Shown here piece after piece: positions 1-12,400 of a DNA stretch of 64,000 bases. Every line of letters starts with the position of its first letter. The stretch's first letter is position 1. Source of the stretch: Rhabdornis inornatus (taxonomy: Eukaryota > Chordata > Aves > Passeriformes > Rhabdornithidae); the NCBI GenBank assembly GCA_013397075.1, contig VWZS01004498.1, forward strand, positions 283,891 to 347,890, written 5' to 3'. A model generated the notes under the pieces. It made no database searches. It was given only the letters and a program-made list of their open reading frames with translations, and had not been told where the DNA came from. Both the position numbers and the translations under genes were made by a program.

Positions 1-250
1 TTGCTAAAGTGTGTCTGCAATATACTTAAGGGAATTTTAAAGGGTAGGAAAGAGAGGTAAACATCACTGGGTTCCAGTGGGGCATTTCAGGTGCATGTGT
101 CTTCTGCTGGAATCAGGGGAACGATTGCTGCCATTGAAGTAAACTGTAAGCTCAGAATCACTTTGGGTTAGAATAAGATGGGGTTTAATCTAGTACTTTT
201 AAATGCTTCTAAATTGAATTACTTTAAGAATGTGTGTATGTCATTTATAG
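1..250 (+). other. OLA1: 3' end of an upstream OLA1 intron
   Basis: This is intron sequence ending in the acceptor tcatttatag at 241-250. The preceding OLA1 exon, which should end inside the codon for the last P-loop glycine, is not visible here. The polypyrimidine tract before the acceptor is poor: the 30 bases upstream are purine/T mixed with gtgtgtatg rather than a T/C run. Nothing else is recognisable. Confidence 0.85.
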
Positions 251-394
251 GAAATCAACGTTTTTCAATGTATTAACGAAGAGTCAAGCGGCAGCAGAAA
301 ATTTTCCTTTCTGTACTATTGATCCAAACGAGAGTCGAGTACCTGTGCCAGATGACAGATTTGACTTCCTATGCCAGTATCACAAACCTCCGAG
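251..394 (+). CDS. OLA1: OLA1 exon: P-loop Lys-Ser and switch I (residues 34-82)
   Basis: This 144-base internal exon is preceded by AG at 249-250 and followed by the donor gtaatt at 395. It begins with the third base of the codon for Gly34 and ends with two bases of the codon for Ser82. The translation opens with KSTFFNVLTK, the second half of the Walker A/G1 motif (GxxNxGKS), whose Lys35 and Ser36 bind the nucleotide phosphates and Mg. The segment FCTIDPNE (residues 54-61) is the G2/switch I region, with Thr56 as the conserved threonine. The rest, ending DFLCQYHKPP, is typical of vertebrate OLA1. It matches human OLA1 almost residue for residue, with Lys44 and Ala48 where human has Asn and Ser. 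Both flanking introns are phase 2, so loss of this exon would keep the frame but remove the nucleotide-binding lysine. Confidence 0.98.
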
Positions 395-3300
395 GTAATT
401 CTTAGTATTTTTCTTCAGTTAGGCTGCTGAAATAGTATTACTGAGACAAAATTTTTCATAAAAGCTTAGTGCAACTGTAATGTCTAGAAGTTTGTTACTG
501 ACAGCTGTTTTAGAATGTGAAATTATATGTCTACTTGGATTATACCTTTCCCATGCCCCTAATATGACCTTTATTGTATAAGAATGATAAATGTAAGAGC
601 TCTCAGTCATTGCTCAGCACCGTTTGGTGCTTGGTCTTCCTGTCTTTGAACATGGTTACTTCTAGGTGACTTGGAGGATCTTCTGAAGAGATTTGGAAAA
701 CAAACAGTGTTGGAGACATACTTGCCATAAGGTTGCTTATTTGTAAGATTTCCGCCCTATACTTTGAAACATTCAGGATATTGTATGTGCTATAGGTAGC
801 TGAACAAGTATCTGTCATTATCCCTCCATCTTCAGTTATTTGGCAATAAGTTTTATGGGCAGTCTTTTTTGTCCCTGATTTTCTCTTGTTTTAATAGGCT
901 CTGCTGCTTGTTCTGTGGTATATCCAAGGATATTTCTGTGTTACATCTCTTCAGATTCTTTCATTATTCTAGGAATATATTAATTTTGTCACATCATTTT
1001 TTTGCTATTGACTGTAATCTGCTGTGTATGTTCAGTGTGGGAACTTTTTTATTGCTTGGACAGCAAAATTTAAGTTGCTTTCAGAAAATAGAAACTTAAA
1101 TAGGGATTTGTGGCTCATTAATTTTAGTTTGCAGTTACTTGCAGAGGTATCTTGAATCAAGTGAGTGTACATAAATCATAGGGCAAACTAGCATGTGCTC
1201 GTGTGCTCTTTTTCAATTCTCAGGCCTCAGTTCTAGAGCCAGATCTCACCCACAGTTAAAAAGGATTGATTAGTTGCATATCAAAAATGCGTTTTCTGAC
1301 TTAATTTTCAGGTCTAAGCAAGCTGTTTCCATCTGTAACTATTGTGCAGTCTTTAAATACTACATTAATATGAAGCTGTTTGTTTAGGTGGATTGTTACG
1401 ACACGTTATCTTGTTTTTCCTGCTCAAGTCAGTGTTAAGCATGATGGTTACTGCATGGATCTGAAAAACAAAACTGCTGAATTAGTGACAGAGCTTTCAG
1501 GCTGTTGACTGAGATAGTGGTGTGGCTTTTAAGTTTTGTTGACAGTTTTCTTCTAAGTTGTACTGGTAGTGTTCCTTTGGCCATATCAGTAATCCCTTTT
1601 TTTTCTCACTTAGCTGTGAACAGCTAATCCCAAATTAGTAGTTGAAGTGGCAAAGAGATGATTACTTGTCCCCTCACCTTGCCTTTGGCCATCTATCTTT
1701 ATAGGGAGTGCTAAGATTGTAAATATGTGTGTTCTCTGCATAGCAAATTCTCCTTCTCTCCCTCCCTCCCCCCTCATCACTCTAAAATATTAATGAAAAT
1801 ACTATATTTTCTGAACCTGTATTCAGTGAATATACTGAATTTGATAATAAATTGGATAATCAGCTTTTATTTGAATGGTCTTTTGACTTTCTACAGACAT
1901 TTGTTACTTAAAGTTAATGGATGTGGGCATTAGTGGATACTTAATAGCTGCTGAGTTATGCTGCTTATATGATTTTTATATTTCACTGTAACAGTAATAA
2001 ATAAGAGATAAGTAGTGATAGTCCAGAAGGACACTAGACTGAGGTAGCTTCCTGGGCTATTTGTGCTTTTCTTCCTGAGATTAACTCCGGAGAAGAAGGC
2101 TGTAGTCACAAAGATAGGCTACTGAATTATAATTTAAATGTCCTGATTTCTCTGTATAGTCTTGATTTTGCTCTTCATCTTTATGTAATACATTCTGTGG
2201 TAATTCTCGGCTTGTTTGGATTTGTAGATGTAATCCATCAGTGCACACAGAATGTTTATAAACAGTGAATTCTCTTTAAATTGGACTCTTTTCTACCCTT
2301 AAGATTTTGTCTTCCAAAATCTGAAGCATTCGGGTTTTTATTTCCCACGTGTTACGCTTAGTCTTCGCAGAACTGGAGTCATTTTTGGGAGATGGGGAAA
2401 AGAAAAAAGGGGTGACTTTGTCTTAACTGAAATAATGTGTGACAGGACAAAAGGATCTTGCCGTGGTGCGTGGTGTGAGCCAGGAGAGGAGAGGGGGACA
2501 GGGTTGGGCTGGCAGTTGCTGTCTGTCCCACTGAGCTCTGCTTGCAGTGAGATTGACTCTGTTGCCAGGGGCATTGCTTGGATGAGTTGGTGGCTGTTCT
2601 GCCATTGGAGGAAGAGTTGGGATCTTCAGGTAGTTTGTTGCTTGAAGATCCATTCTTCTCTCCAAAAGAGAAGAGCCTCAGCTTGATTGGGACTGGTGTG
2701 CTGTTACTTGTTAGCCCATGCTGAAAGCTGGCTGGTGTTAATTGGAAATGTAAATGTTTGTAAATTAAATCACATAGGCAAAAATTTAGAGACTATTATC
2801 TACAGGTAAATATCTACTTAATAGATTAAAGTACACTGGCAGTACTTACAATCTGTGCTTTTTTTTCTTTCTGCAGCAGTGGGATGTTATGTGACTGTTC
2901 ACAATAAATAAGTTGAATGATACAGAGTGTACACAGAAGGTGGACTCCAAGAACTTACAGTAAAAGCTGCTATGTTGTTGCCAAATTATATAGATGATTT
3001 GAGATTTAGTGTTATTACTGCTTGCTTTTTGGTGTGAATGAAACTGTGGATACTTAAAAAAAGAAATCTTGATATATTAAACAAGTCTGAATGCTTGTTA
3101 AGGTATTTGTTTTTATTACATTACTAACGTAATGTATGTATTTAAACTATTTATTTGTTTGTTATAAATTTCGTACAATATTCAGTGAGAACTCATTTGT
3201 TACATTGTGCCCACATGTAACAGCTTTCTCAGAAAGGAGATGGTTGATTTTTTTATTTTGTTGTCCTCATACCCCTGTTACCACAGTACAGGTACTTTCA

Positions 3301-3959
3301 AGCAAGATTTTTCCACTTTAGTAACTGGAAAGAGAGTATTTTCTGTAGACTTGATTCACTTCAGCAGGAACTAAAGCAGAAAGGTGTATTTCCCTCCACC
3401 TGTCTATGAATACTAAGTAGGTAGCAGAGGATGAGGTCTGCTAATTCTCTAATGGAAAAGAGATGTTTTTAATCTCAACAGGTAGCTCCTGACATGAAAA
3501 TTATGACATGAAAGCCAGAAAGAGTTGCTCTGTTAACTGCAATTAATATTTGATGTGACACGGTGAGTTTAGGAGTAATGGGTATCTCACACAAAAAAAG
3601 AGCTGTGTGTAGAGTGCATCTGAAGAAATTTTAGTAACTTTAAAAAAGCTTTAATGAAGCTATTTTCTTGTGGTTTTTTGTTCTAAATTTAATTAAAAGG
3701 CTGCTTAATTACCTTACATGTAGGACTATTTTTTTAGTGTAAGTATGTCAAACTTAGGTAATTTGAACAGTGATTTGTGCCCTAATTCACAAATAGCTTG
3801 AAAGCCTCTGGGTGTATGTACCCACCACTCTTAGCCCATAGGTCCCCCAGCCTATTACCACAGTTGGAGTGTGCTTTGCCTGACCAGGAGATGTGATTCA
3901 GGTGACACTGGAGTCTAGCCTCAAAATTACTTTCACTGAGGTGGTAGAGGAACCTGCAA

Positions 3960-4190
3960 TTTGCTCTTCATTTTGTTTATTTTGTGCCCCAATAATGTCC
4001 TCACTGCAATTATTTGCGTTTTTTTATGCTTTAAGCTACACAGCTAACTAAAAGAAGTACTCAGGAAGAAGCATTGTAAGCATAAGGTAATTAACCTACA
4101 GCCTAACTGTAATTAATTACGCCCAACGACTGCACTGGCTGATAGAAATCAGCCTGTCTGAAGATATTAATAAAAAGGTGATTTTAAAGT
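3960..4190. promoter_or_regulatory. candidate non-coding element with 7-base hairpin
   Basis: The stretch carries caataatgtcc, caattattt, ggtaattaac and gtaattaattacgcc cores. These are followed by GGCTGAT (4137-4143), loop agaa, ATCAGCC (4148-4154), a perfect 7-base stem. No coding frame is present. The call rests on motif crowding only. Confidence 0.2.
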
Positions 4191-5152
4191 ATTATGTTTC
4201 TGTTTCCTCTCTTGCTTAAAGAGACTTTAAGCTGGAGTGAGTCGAGAAGGGATGAATCAAACTACTTAAAAAGTTGTCAGTATTTGCTTCATTCCTTGTT
4301 CGCACCTGTGAGTTGCCTTGCACACGTGTTCACAAACACAAAGCTTATTGCAACCACAGATGTTTCTATTCCACCTAGACTATTTCTAATCTATCTTGGA
4401 TGCCCTTTTCAAACTTAAATTTTAAAGCAATTTTGGTTATCTCAAAGGAGGATAATATCTAAATTGCAACTACCCTTCTTCAACTCTAGCACTGTCCATT
4501 ATACTTCAGCATCTCTGTCTTTTTTGTCAGCAGATTGCTTTGATTTTTGTTGCATTGCAGGTGGATAAAATTCATTCATTTAGATCTTTAGTGCTCAAGT
4601 GGTTACTGATCTAAATCTGAGTAAATCCCATTGCTGTCTGGATCACGAAAGTCCTCTGCAATAGTAAATGAAAGCTCCCTTGAGCTCATTGTAGCATAGC
4701 ATACTCAGATACATGATGAAGTTTTAAAGTCAAAATTGTGTAATCAGTTGCTGGAAAGCGTTTTGTAGAAACCAGATCAGCAGTGGGACTTTGTGAGGGA
4801 CATCATGTGGGACTTAGTCTATGTTTAAGAAGAGTGTTTATGTAAATGGAAACTACCTGTTGTTTCAAAGTGAGAGATCAATAACTTAGCAGGCTGGAAC
4901 TCTAGCGTGTCAGCATCTGTAAAAGAATCTCATTTTTATGGAAAATTGCTGGAAAATGGTAACTATATCCTGTTGTTAATGTTCTTTTTCCTTAGTTGTT
5001 ACTGAGTTTGCCTACACTTCAGTTTGTTCTGAGCCTGTGTAAATAAGCTGGGCTGTGATGTGTGTTCTAGCATTGCTTATTTGCCAGCAGTGAATGAAAA
5101 ATCTTAAGTAATGCTGACATGAGCCATTTTTTCTGCCTGACGAGAGAAGGCA

Positions 5153-5195
5153 AAATTTAATTATTTAATTTAATTAAAAATTTAATTATTTAATT
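5153..5195. repeat. AT-only 18-base direct repeat, 25-base period
   Basis: AAATTTAATTATTTAATT occurs at 5153-5170 and again at 5178-5195, separated by taattaa. This is consistent with a small tandem duplication in AT-rich intron DNA. Confidence 0.9.
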
Positions 5196-7185
5196 GTATT
5201 TTGTTGGTGTAATAACTTACTGAATAGTTTTGAGAATGCAGGTGTTTGGTATGTACAGGACACGGAGTATGTGTTATAATCCACATTGAGTCTCTTACCT
5301 TGTTATAATTCATATAAGTGCAATTTAATTAGCAGATTTTTCACTTCTGGTTCATGTGCCATTAGGTTCAAGTCTTGTTTGTCAGTACCATGGATAAAAT
5401 CCTGTTAATGAAATCATTCTTGCATAGAAATGACCAGGGTTCATCCGCAATACCTAGTTCTTTGGAAGCAGATTCCTTTAACTGTCCAGTGAGGGGTTTT
5501 GTTTACATTGGTCAAAACTGCTTGCAAGATTGATTGTGGGAGCTGTAATAGGCAGTACAGTCTCCTGGAAGAGGGAGTTCCAAACTGTTCTCTTTGGAAA
5601 TGAGCCAAAAATAGCAGTGGGGACAGTTGAATGGCTGTCAAAGAGATTGTCACAATATACATGTTCTCTTTCTATGTTGCTGCTTTTACTTCAGGTCATT
5701 TGTGAATGGTAACAGATGACTCTTTTAAGTTTTATGAATTTTCAGGAAGGAAGAAGAATTTCTCTTTTCTGCAAAATATATAACCCTATGGTTGCATAAG
5801 GCTCTTAATCCTGAAAACACCTTAACCACCAGACTGCAAAACTGTGATTTGTCTGGCCCAGTGAGTCTTATGCTCTTTACTGCATGGTTAGTCATACAGT
5901 GCAGGTCGTACACTAACACAAACTCAATGCTAATGTTTCTCAAAGTGAGATAAAAAAATCCCTGCTCAAGGATTATACCTGTGGTTAAAATACGGAGGTA
6001 CTTCTGGATTTGGTGTTCTGTTTCAAATTATAAATCCTTGTGACATGCTTTATGGTAGATTGGTGTTGCACTGATTTTTACAAATGATCAGTTGATGCCA
6101 CCTGTTCCTGATGATCATTTGAGGCTCAGTGACATTATGCTAATGCTGACTAACGAATCTTAAAAAATGGAAATTAATTTGTTTAGAGGAGGAGAAAAAA
6201 AAGCAAAATGCAGTTAAGTCTTCAATAAACAATATTCAAGATATATTTTCCCCCCATTCTGTGCAGTGTTCTCTGTTAATTTAGTTTCATGTTTACTCTT
6301 TGTCCTTCAGAGTACAGGCAAGTGTGACTAGCTTGTGCCTTTTCCTGCTTTTCTTTGTATTCGTCTTTCTGCGATGAAACAGAGGTTTAGACCCGGGAAG
6401 GTGTCTGCCAATGGGGTAGTTTTAATTTGCTTGGAATGTGAGCTTTGTGGTACCCAAAGTGAAGGTAAGAAAGCGCCCTGGAAACCCACACACTTCAAAG
6501 GTCTCTTGCTTGTATTACTCAACTGTGAAAGAAATGTGCTGGGGTTTTCTTTCCATTGTGTAGCAAATGAGGTTGATTCTGGTGATACAGTGGCCATCTG
6601 CATATGAAGGTATCTGTCTTGCTCTAATGTGGCATCTTTGTAGTGAAAGTGTGAATTGTTCTGATGGCTGGCCAGGAGGTTAATCCTACCAGAAAGGTGA
6701 GAGGGGAGCATAGAACATTTCTTACGCTGCCTTTGTTTTCCTTAAAACATAGTTTAAAATGACAATAGAGAAGTGCTTTAGAGAGTGGCATTTTTCTATC
6801 TTGCTTCTGAGTAGTTAAGTGTCAAAAAGCGAGGACTGGGAAGTTGCCCGAAGTTTCTTCTGAAGTATGTTCTGTTTGTATCAGTCAAAAGGAGTTACTG
6901 GGTTAATGCATTAATATTTACTGGCTTCTGTCTTCAGAACGTGAGTTGCTCTTCGTGTTGTCTTAAATAAAGATTTGTTCTGAGTTTGTGTACTGGTAGT
7001 TAAAAAAAGATAGGGGGACGAAAATGTGAAATTTGTAGAATTGGTTTGCTTCAGAGTGTACTTATATTCGTGTTCTTTTGTCTGGATTCCACAGCATTAA
7101 CTTGCAGCACACCGTATCTGTCTTCCCAAGATGGGCTCTTCTTTTCATGGGCCTAGTGAAGTTTAAAGACGCTGTTGTGTTACCT

Positions 7186-7217
7186 GAATTTAAGTAACAT
7201 AGAATTTAAGTAACATA
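7186..7217. repeat. perfect 16-base tandem duplication
   Basis: GAATTTAAGTAACATA is present twice back to back (7186-7201 and 7202-7217) with no difference, suggesting a recent slippage or duplication event within the intron. Confidence 0.95.
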
Positions 7218-9280
7218 TTGTATTGTGTTACATAATTACTTCTTTCTAAGTACATCGCAAAGATATTAATTACATGAAGCATATCGTTAAGCTCCTAATT
7301 TATTATACCTGACAGGTTTAGGGACACTTTGAACTTCACCTTAGTAAACAAAATTATTTTGTCCAGATCTTGTATTATAAATTATTTTACTTGAAAGATA
7401 CAGTTTTTCTTTGGAAGTAGTAGAGCAAGATTGAAAACAAAACCTTTAGGTCACCACTGTTCCAGAAGTAATTGGTGCTCCATACTCAGATTCTAGTAAA
7501 TTACCTCTCCCTAAATTAGCGAGTTAATTTGAATTGAGGAAGCACATCTGCTGATTTATTTGCAGTAAAATGGAAGTGGCGTAGCACCAAAGAAAAAAAA
7601 AGTTGGAACTGTGTTTTGTTCTACCAAGTCAGTTGCTCAGAGCAGAGGCAATGATCCATAGATTTCTGTAACTACATTTTTTTCTGTCTGGGTTATAGCT
7701 TCTACACCAGGTACTGTGATGAGAAGGGTGATTTTCCTGCTGACAGAGTTTCCGGCTGTTACAGATTTGACAGCAGTCATGTTGTAAAATATTTCAGTAT
7801 TTGAAAAAACATACTTATCAGCAAGTTGTCACACTAATAAAAATAAAGCTCAGTTTGGGCTGTGGACGATAAAGATTTCAGAAGTGTAATACTGCCTAGA
7901 AGATTACTGGCTAGGTCATCCCTAGCCCTCATTCCCCCCTTTGTGGTTGTTTCTGTCTGTGGGCAGCACTTCAAAGGTAGGTCTTTGGAAAAGGCATCTT
8001 AAGGTAGACCACAGAATTTCTGTCTTTGGATTTGAATCTCATGTTGGGGAATGCTCACCATAGAACAGAACACTCTCCACTTTGCACATCAGCTCTTTTC
8101 GCTCATGCCGGCTTCAGGGCGGTCACACTGCTCTCCTTGGGGGTATGAGAGCTCTGGGCCCTGGTTTGCTGCTATTCTTACTGCTCACTAAAATAGTGAG
8201 CTGCTGTATTAGTCCATTAGCATAGTGCTAATGAAATATGATGGTGATGAAGTGTTTGATGAGAATGAGCTACTCTTCCAACTATTTATTTTGGAGCCAT
8301 CAAGCTGGAGATCTTGAGACTGTGGTGTGCAGTTTCTGGTCTTTTGCAAGTGAGGGCTTTGCAGCATTTCAGTGTGGTTCTCTGCCACTGTTCATGATGA
8401 TGATGTTATTTGCATAGAGCATATGAAGGTGCTTTTAGTCAACACCTTATCACAAAGTTTTAGGGGTTTATTGGGGGTTTTTTCCTGTCTCAGCTGGATT
8501 TTTGAGAAGTAATTTGGTTTAGAGTGTACATGGAAAGTTTAATGCCCATTAAGTTATTTGTTAATTTTTTAACAAGTTGAGAATTTGTGGAGGATAGAAG
8601 GCTTGCAGTTTATAAATTCCCCGTAACTATAAAGCTTCTTTCTGTTTTTTGTCAGCTAATTTGAATGTAATGACTGTTCTGTTGTTGCTGTATAAAATGT
8701 CATGTGAACGTGTCTGCTCGACCCTTTGCTGTTCACGATGGCGGAAAGTATCACAGCTGTTTATGTTATAATACCATCTTAACTTTCCTGCTTTTTTTCC
8801 AAATTGTTTGCATACCTGATCACTGTTAATTTTAATCAGCACTGTATTAAAAAAAAAAAGTGCTCTGCTGAGAAAGTTGCATAACCTACTGAACTAAATG
8901 GTAACTGTGGAGGTGTGCAGTAGCAGTGTGCAATGGCCTTTTGTGTCTTATCCCTTTGGTCCTGTGAAAACGTGCATTTCACATTACATATTTATGCCTC
9001 AGTTTTCCAGGCCTGCTTGATTATTGTGTAGTTGTCTGTATAATTCCACACTTCAAAACTAGTTTACTGAATTTTGCAGAAATATTTACAGAGAACTTAG
9101 AGAATGGATGTTTTACATGGGATGGGGGAATTTTGTCTTATGCGTTCCATACATGTGATGTAATGATGTTTAACGTGTTCCAGAAAGAAGTATTGGATTT
9201 CTGTGTTCTGAATTTATTTCTGTGCCAAAAATGTTGGCTGATATGCTTTAGTAATGAAACTTCTAACTTTTATATTTCAG

Positions 9281-9408
9281 CAAAATTCCAGCATTTCTGA
9301 ATGTGGTGGATATTGCTGGCCTTGTGAAAGGAGCCCACACTGGACAAGGCTTAGGGAATTCCTTCTTGTCTCACATTAACGCCTGTGATGGGATCTTTCA
9401 TCTGATGC
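9281..9408 (+). CDS. OLA1: OLA1 exon: G3 motif and switch II (residues 82-125)
   Basis: This 128-base exon lies between acceptor tatatttcag and donor gtatgt (9409). Its first base completes Ser82 and its last base is the first base of Arg125. It encodes KIPAFLNVVD followed by IAGLVKGA, the G3/Walker B region (DxxG; Asp92 and Gly95). The residue after the glycine is Leu96, in the position where Ras-like GTPases carry the catalytic glutamine. This places the protein among the hydrophobic-residue-substituted (HAS) GTPases, as expected for the YchF/OLA1 family. The switch II stretch HTGQGLGNSF follows. The exon ends DGIFHLM; residue 124 is Met here, whereas I recall Thr in human OLA1. Read-through past the donor would meet a stop within two codons. 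Confidence 0.98.
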
Positions 9409-12400
9409 GTATGTAAACATACTTATCTGTTTTCTCTAGCTTAAGGACAGCATTGTTGTACTGTAATTAATAACTGTGGAGCAAATATCCATTGCAATTT
9501 AACTTCTACCATTCAGTTCAAAGCCATCAGGTCTTGGGTTTTTCCAGCCAAGCCAATCCTCATCCTCTGCTATCTAACAGGTATGCCTTTCTTCATTAGC
9601 CTCGTACTGAAGACTTAAAAAGAAACTGGGTTTTTGGAAATCTGCAGTAATGATGTATCATTTTCTTTTGCCAGCAGTGCATGGCAGTTTATTTGTTTAA
9701 TTTCATGAAGAAGGAGGAATGGAATGTGCTAATAAAATACAGAAATGGAAATAGAAATCTGTTGCTTTTGTAAATCCTTAAACTTTGCAGATCCTGAGAG
9801 GATGTAGTTTCTTTGTTGCTTTTTACCAGGGTTTGGTCCAAGTTCCTGATGAAGTGTGTATCTTTGGGAACCAGTGCCCTGAAACCAACTGTCAGTTCAG
9901 CCTGGTGGGTGGACACGAAACACTGAATCTCTGCAGTCACAGTAGAAAGTGACTTAAGAAGAGCCCAGGCAGGCTGCTCCTGTTCGAGGGCATTAGGCAG
10001 GGGACTGGAGAGTGAGACTTGTATGCCACCAAGCTGGAAAGAAGGTGGTGTTGAAGATGAAGAGAGGATAAGAATGATGAAATGTTGGTAAGAAGAGCTG
10101 AAACAGGAAGTGATCTGGGGATTGTGTGTTTTCAGAGCATGGAAAATTTAGTGTTTGTTTTCATTTTGGTTTGATCTGGAACACATTTTCACCATTGAGC
10201 ACTGCAAGTTGCTCCCTGTCTTTATGCTGTTGCAATATGCACTACTACTGTCTGAGGTAATGGCCAGCACGGGAAGCAGAGTCCTTCAGAGAATTATCTT
10301 TTTCTTTTTTAAGGATGCCAGGCAGGAAGTCAGAAGCAGGTCATTGTGGATTTGTGCTGTAGGCTTCAAGCTTTGCATGCCTGAGTATTTGAAGAAAGGC
10401 TCGTTAGGCTTTGGCTTAGCTTGGTTCGGTTGGTAATTTTGCAGAAAGCAGTTGGAGAATTGTATTGATGTATTAATTGAGGTAACAACAGGTAAGAAAG
10501 TGACGTGATAGGAATGGAGTACGATAAGACAAACTTTGGGTAGCTCACCAAAGGTATTTTATAGTTCTAGGCTAAAGGGTTTGATCCTGTTTTCTTTATT
10601 TATTGAGGATGTGTTAAACTGTATTTTCTTTAGGACAGAAGGTTTGTTTGTGGTTTTTTTAGCTGCCATAAAAGAAGATGCTGTTGTTACCTCTTTGTGT
10701 TTTTTGGAGAAGGCTGTTGCCTATCAGTTGATCCACAAGGTACACAGGTGAGCTCTTACATGGCATGAAGCTGAGGAGAAATGCTCTCTGTTTCCACCTG
10801 GCTAATTCTCTACTTTCTCTACTTCATTTAAAAAGAGACAATACCCCTATCTTGACATGGCTGTGGATTTTCAGCCTTCAAATTTCCATATCTTTGTTAG
10901 ACTGTTACTTTTCCTGAGATATATGGTTTTCATTAAATCAATAAAAACATTGTTTATGTGTCTAAGGTGTATTTTAATATATGCGAAGAAACAGGCAACA
11001 CATGGCAACCACACATGGTAGGTAGAATGAGTAAAAGGAGAGGTAAGGTTGTGTCAAGCACCACTGTATTTTTATGCATGATTAGTGACAGTTTGAAGTA
11101 GATTCTCTTAGCTCAGCAAACAAGGCAATTAAGTTTTCCCCTGCAGAATAGAGCAATCCATTCTTGGGTTTTGATACTTTCTGTAGTTTTTTATTTTTTC
11201 TGTAGAAGTGCACAAACTGAAAATTATTTACTGATATTTATGCTAAACCAGTTTGTCTCCATACATGAAAAAAGAAAATAGCATGTTCAGATGTTATCTC
11301 AGTTTCTTAGGGGTAGAGGTATAATATACTTTTGGTCACACCCGATTAGGAAAACCTGAGACAGATATACTTGCCTACTTACTGGCTGAGTGAATGGGGG
11401 ATTTAATTTTGAAATGGTTGTCAGTGCTGGATAGTGTTGTTTGAAGTCCCATAGTAAGTCCCTGCCACATGCTTTAAGGTAGTTATGGCTTTGTTTGTCT
11501 TCCAGGTTTCGCAGTTTAATTTGAAACATTTCTGACAGTTCTGTTCTCCGTGTTTCAGGTGTACTGCTGTTTTAACTGAGGCAGGGGTGTTTTCTGTGGT
11601 GATAGAAGGCAGGCTGTTTGAAGGTTATCATAGTGTTTCTTCCTTGGCTTAATAGCTTTAACCACCTTTCAACTTTTATGGCAGATTGGTCACAAGCACT
11701 TGTAGAAAATTACTTTCTTTGTATGGTGAGCTATAAATGGCAACTTTGTTACAAGTGTAAATTTACACTTTACGCTTAAACAATGCTTCAGTGAGGAAAA
11801 TGGTAGATATCAATATTTAGTTCCTGTTACATCTCTGTCAAGTTTTTGAACGTACTGAATGTTAAACAGCCAGGCCTCTTCATGTTTTTAAATTTCTCTT
11901 CCTGCTGATATTCTGCAGTCCTAGTTTTCTAGAAAATATATTCCACATTTTTCTCTTATTTTTAGTTTCTTTAATGAAATCCAGTCTTTCTCCTCAAAGG
12001 TACAGAAATTGGGAGGAAGCTTGTCTGTAAAAGTACTTTGCTATCAAATACTCCTTTTCAATTAATAAAAAGCCATTAGGGTTGGATGCCCAGTGTTTAA
12101 AGTAGGGCAGGCAACACTGGTTTTTGTGGAAGAACATGGGATCTCACCTGTGCCATGCCCTGGTGTGCCAGTCCTGCAGAGGATCGTGTGAGCTGCCTGC
12201 GGTGGCTTGGTGCTGGGGGAGTGCAGGCAGGTAGGGCTGGGAAGCTGCTGCTTTGCTCCTCTGCAAGTGCTCTGACCTCACAGCAGAGGAGCTCCAGCTG
12301 CCTTTTAGCAGCAGGATGGGGAGTTGGGTAACTGATAATCCGTGAAATCTTGTTCTTTGTGATAAGAGTGAAAGAACTATGAAGCTAGGTAAACATCCCC

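Larger units (their letters stand above)
395..9280 (+). other. OLA1: OLA1 intron, 8,886 bases, no other gene seen
   Basis: This is a phase 2 intron with donor gtaatt and acceptor tatatttcag (9271-9280), the latter with a reasonable pyrimidine tract. It contains a short AT-rich duplicated block (5153-5195), a perfect 16-base tandem duplication (7186-7217), a small stem-loop with homeodomain-like cores near 3960-4190, and a somewhat GC-richer patch at about 2430-2690. Reading frames up to 127 codons occur (minus strand 6328-6711), but none resembles a known protein, and all look like chance frames. Confidence 0.9.

Noticed and set aside
6328..6711. 127-codon open frame on the minus strand, the longest in the window
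   Set aside because: No recognisable domain, low-complexity mixed composition, and it lies in an intron with overlapping frames on the other strand. Frames of this size are expected by chance in 64 kb on two strands.
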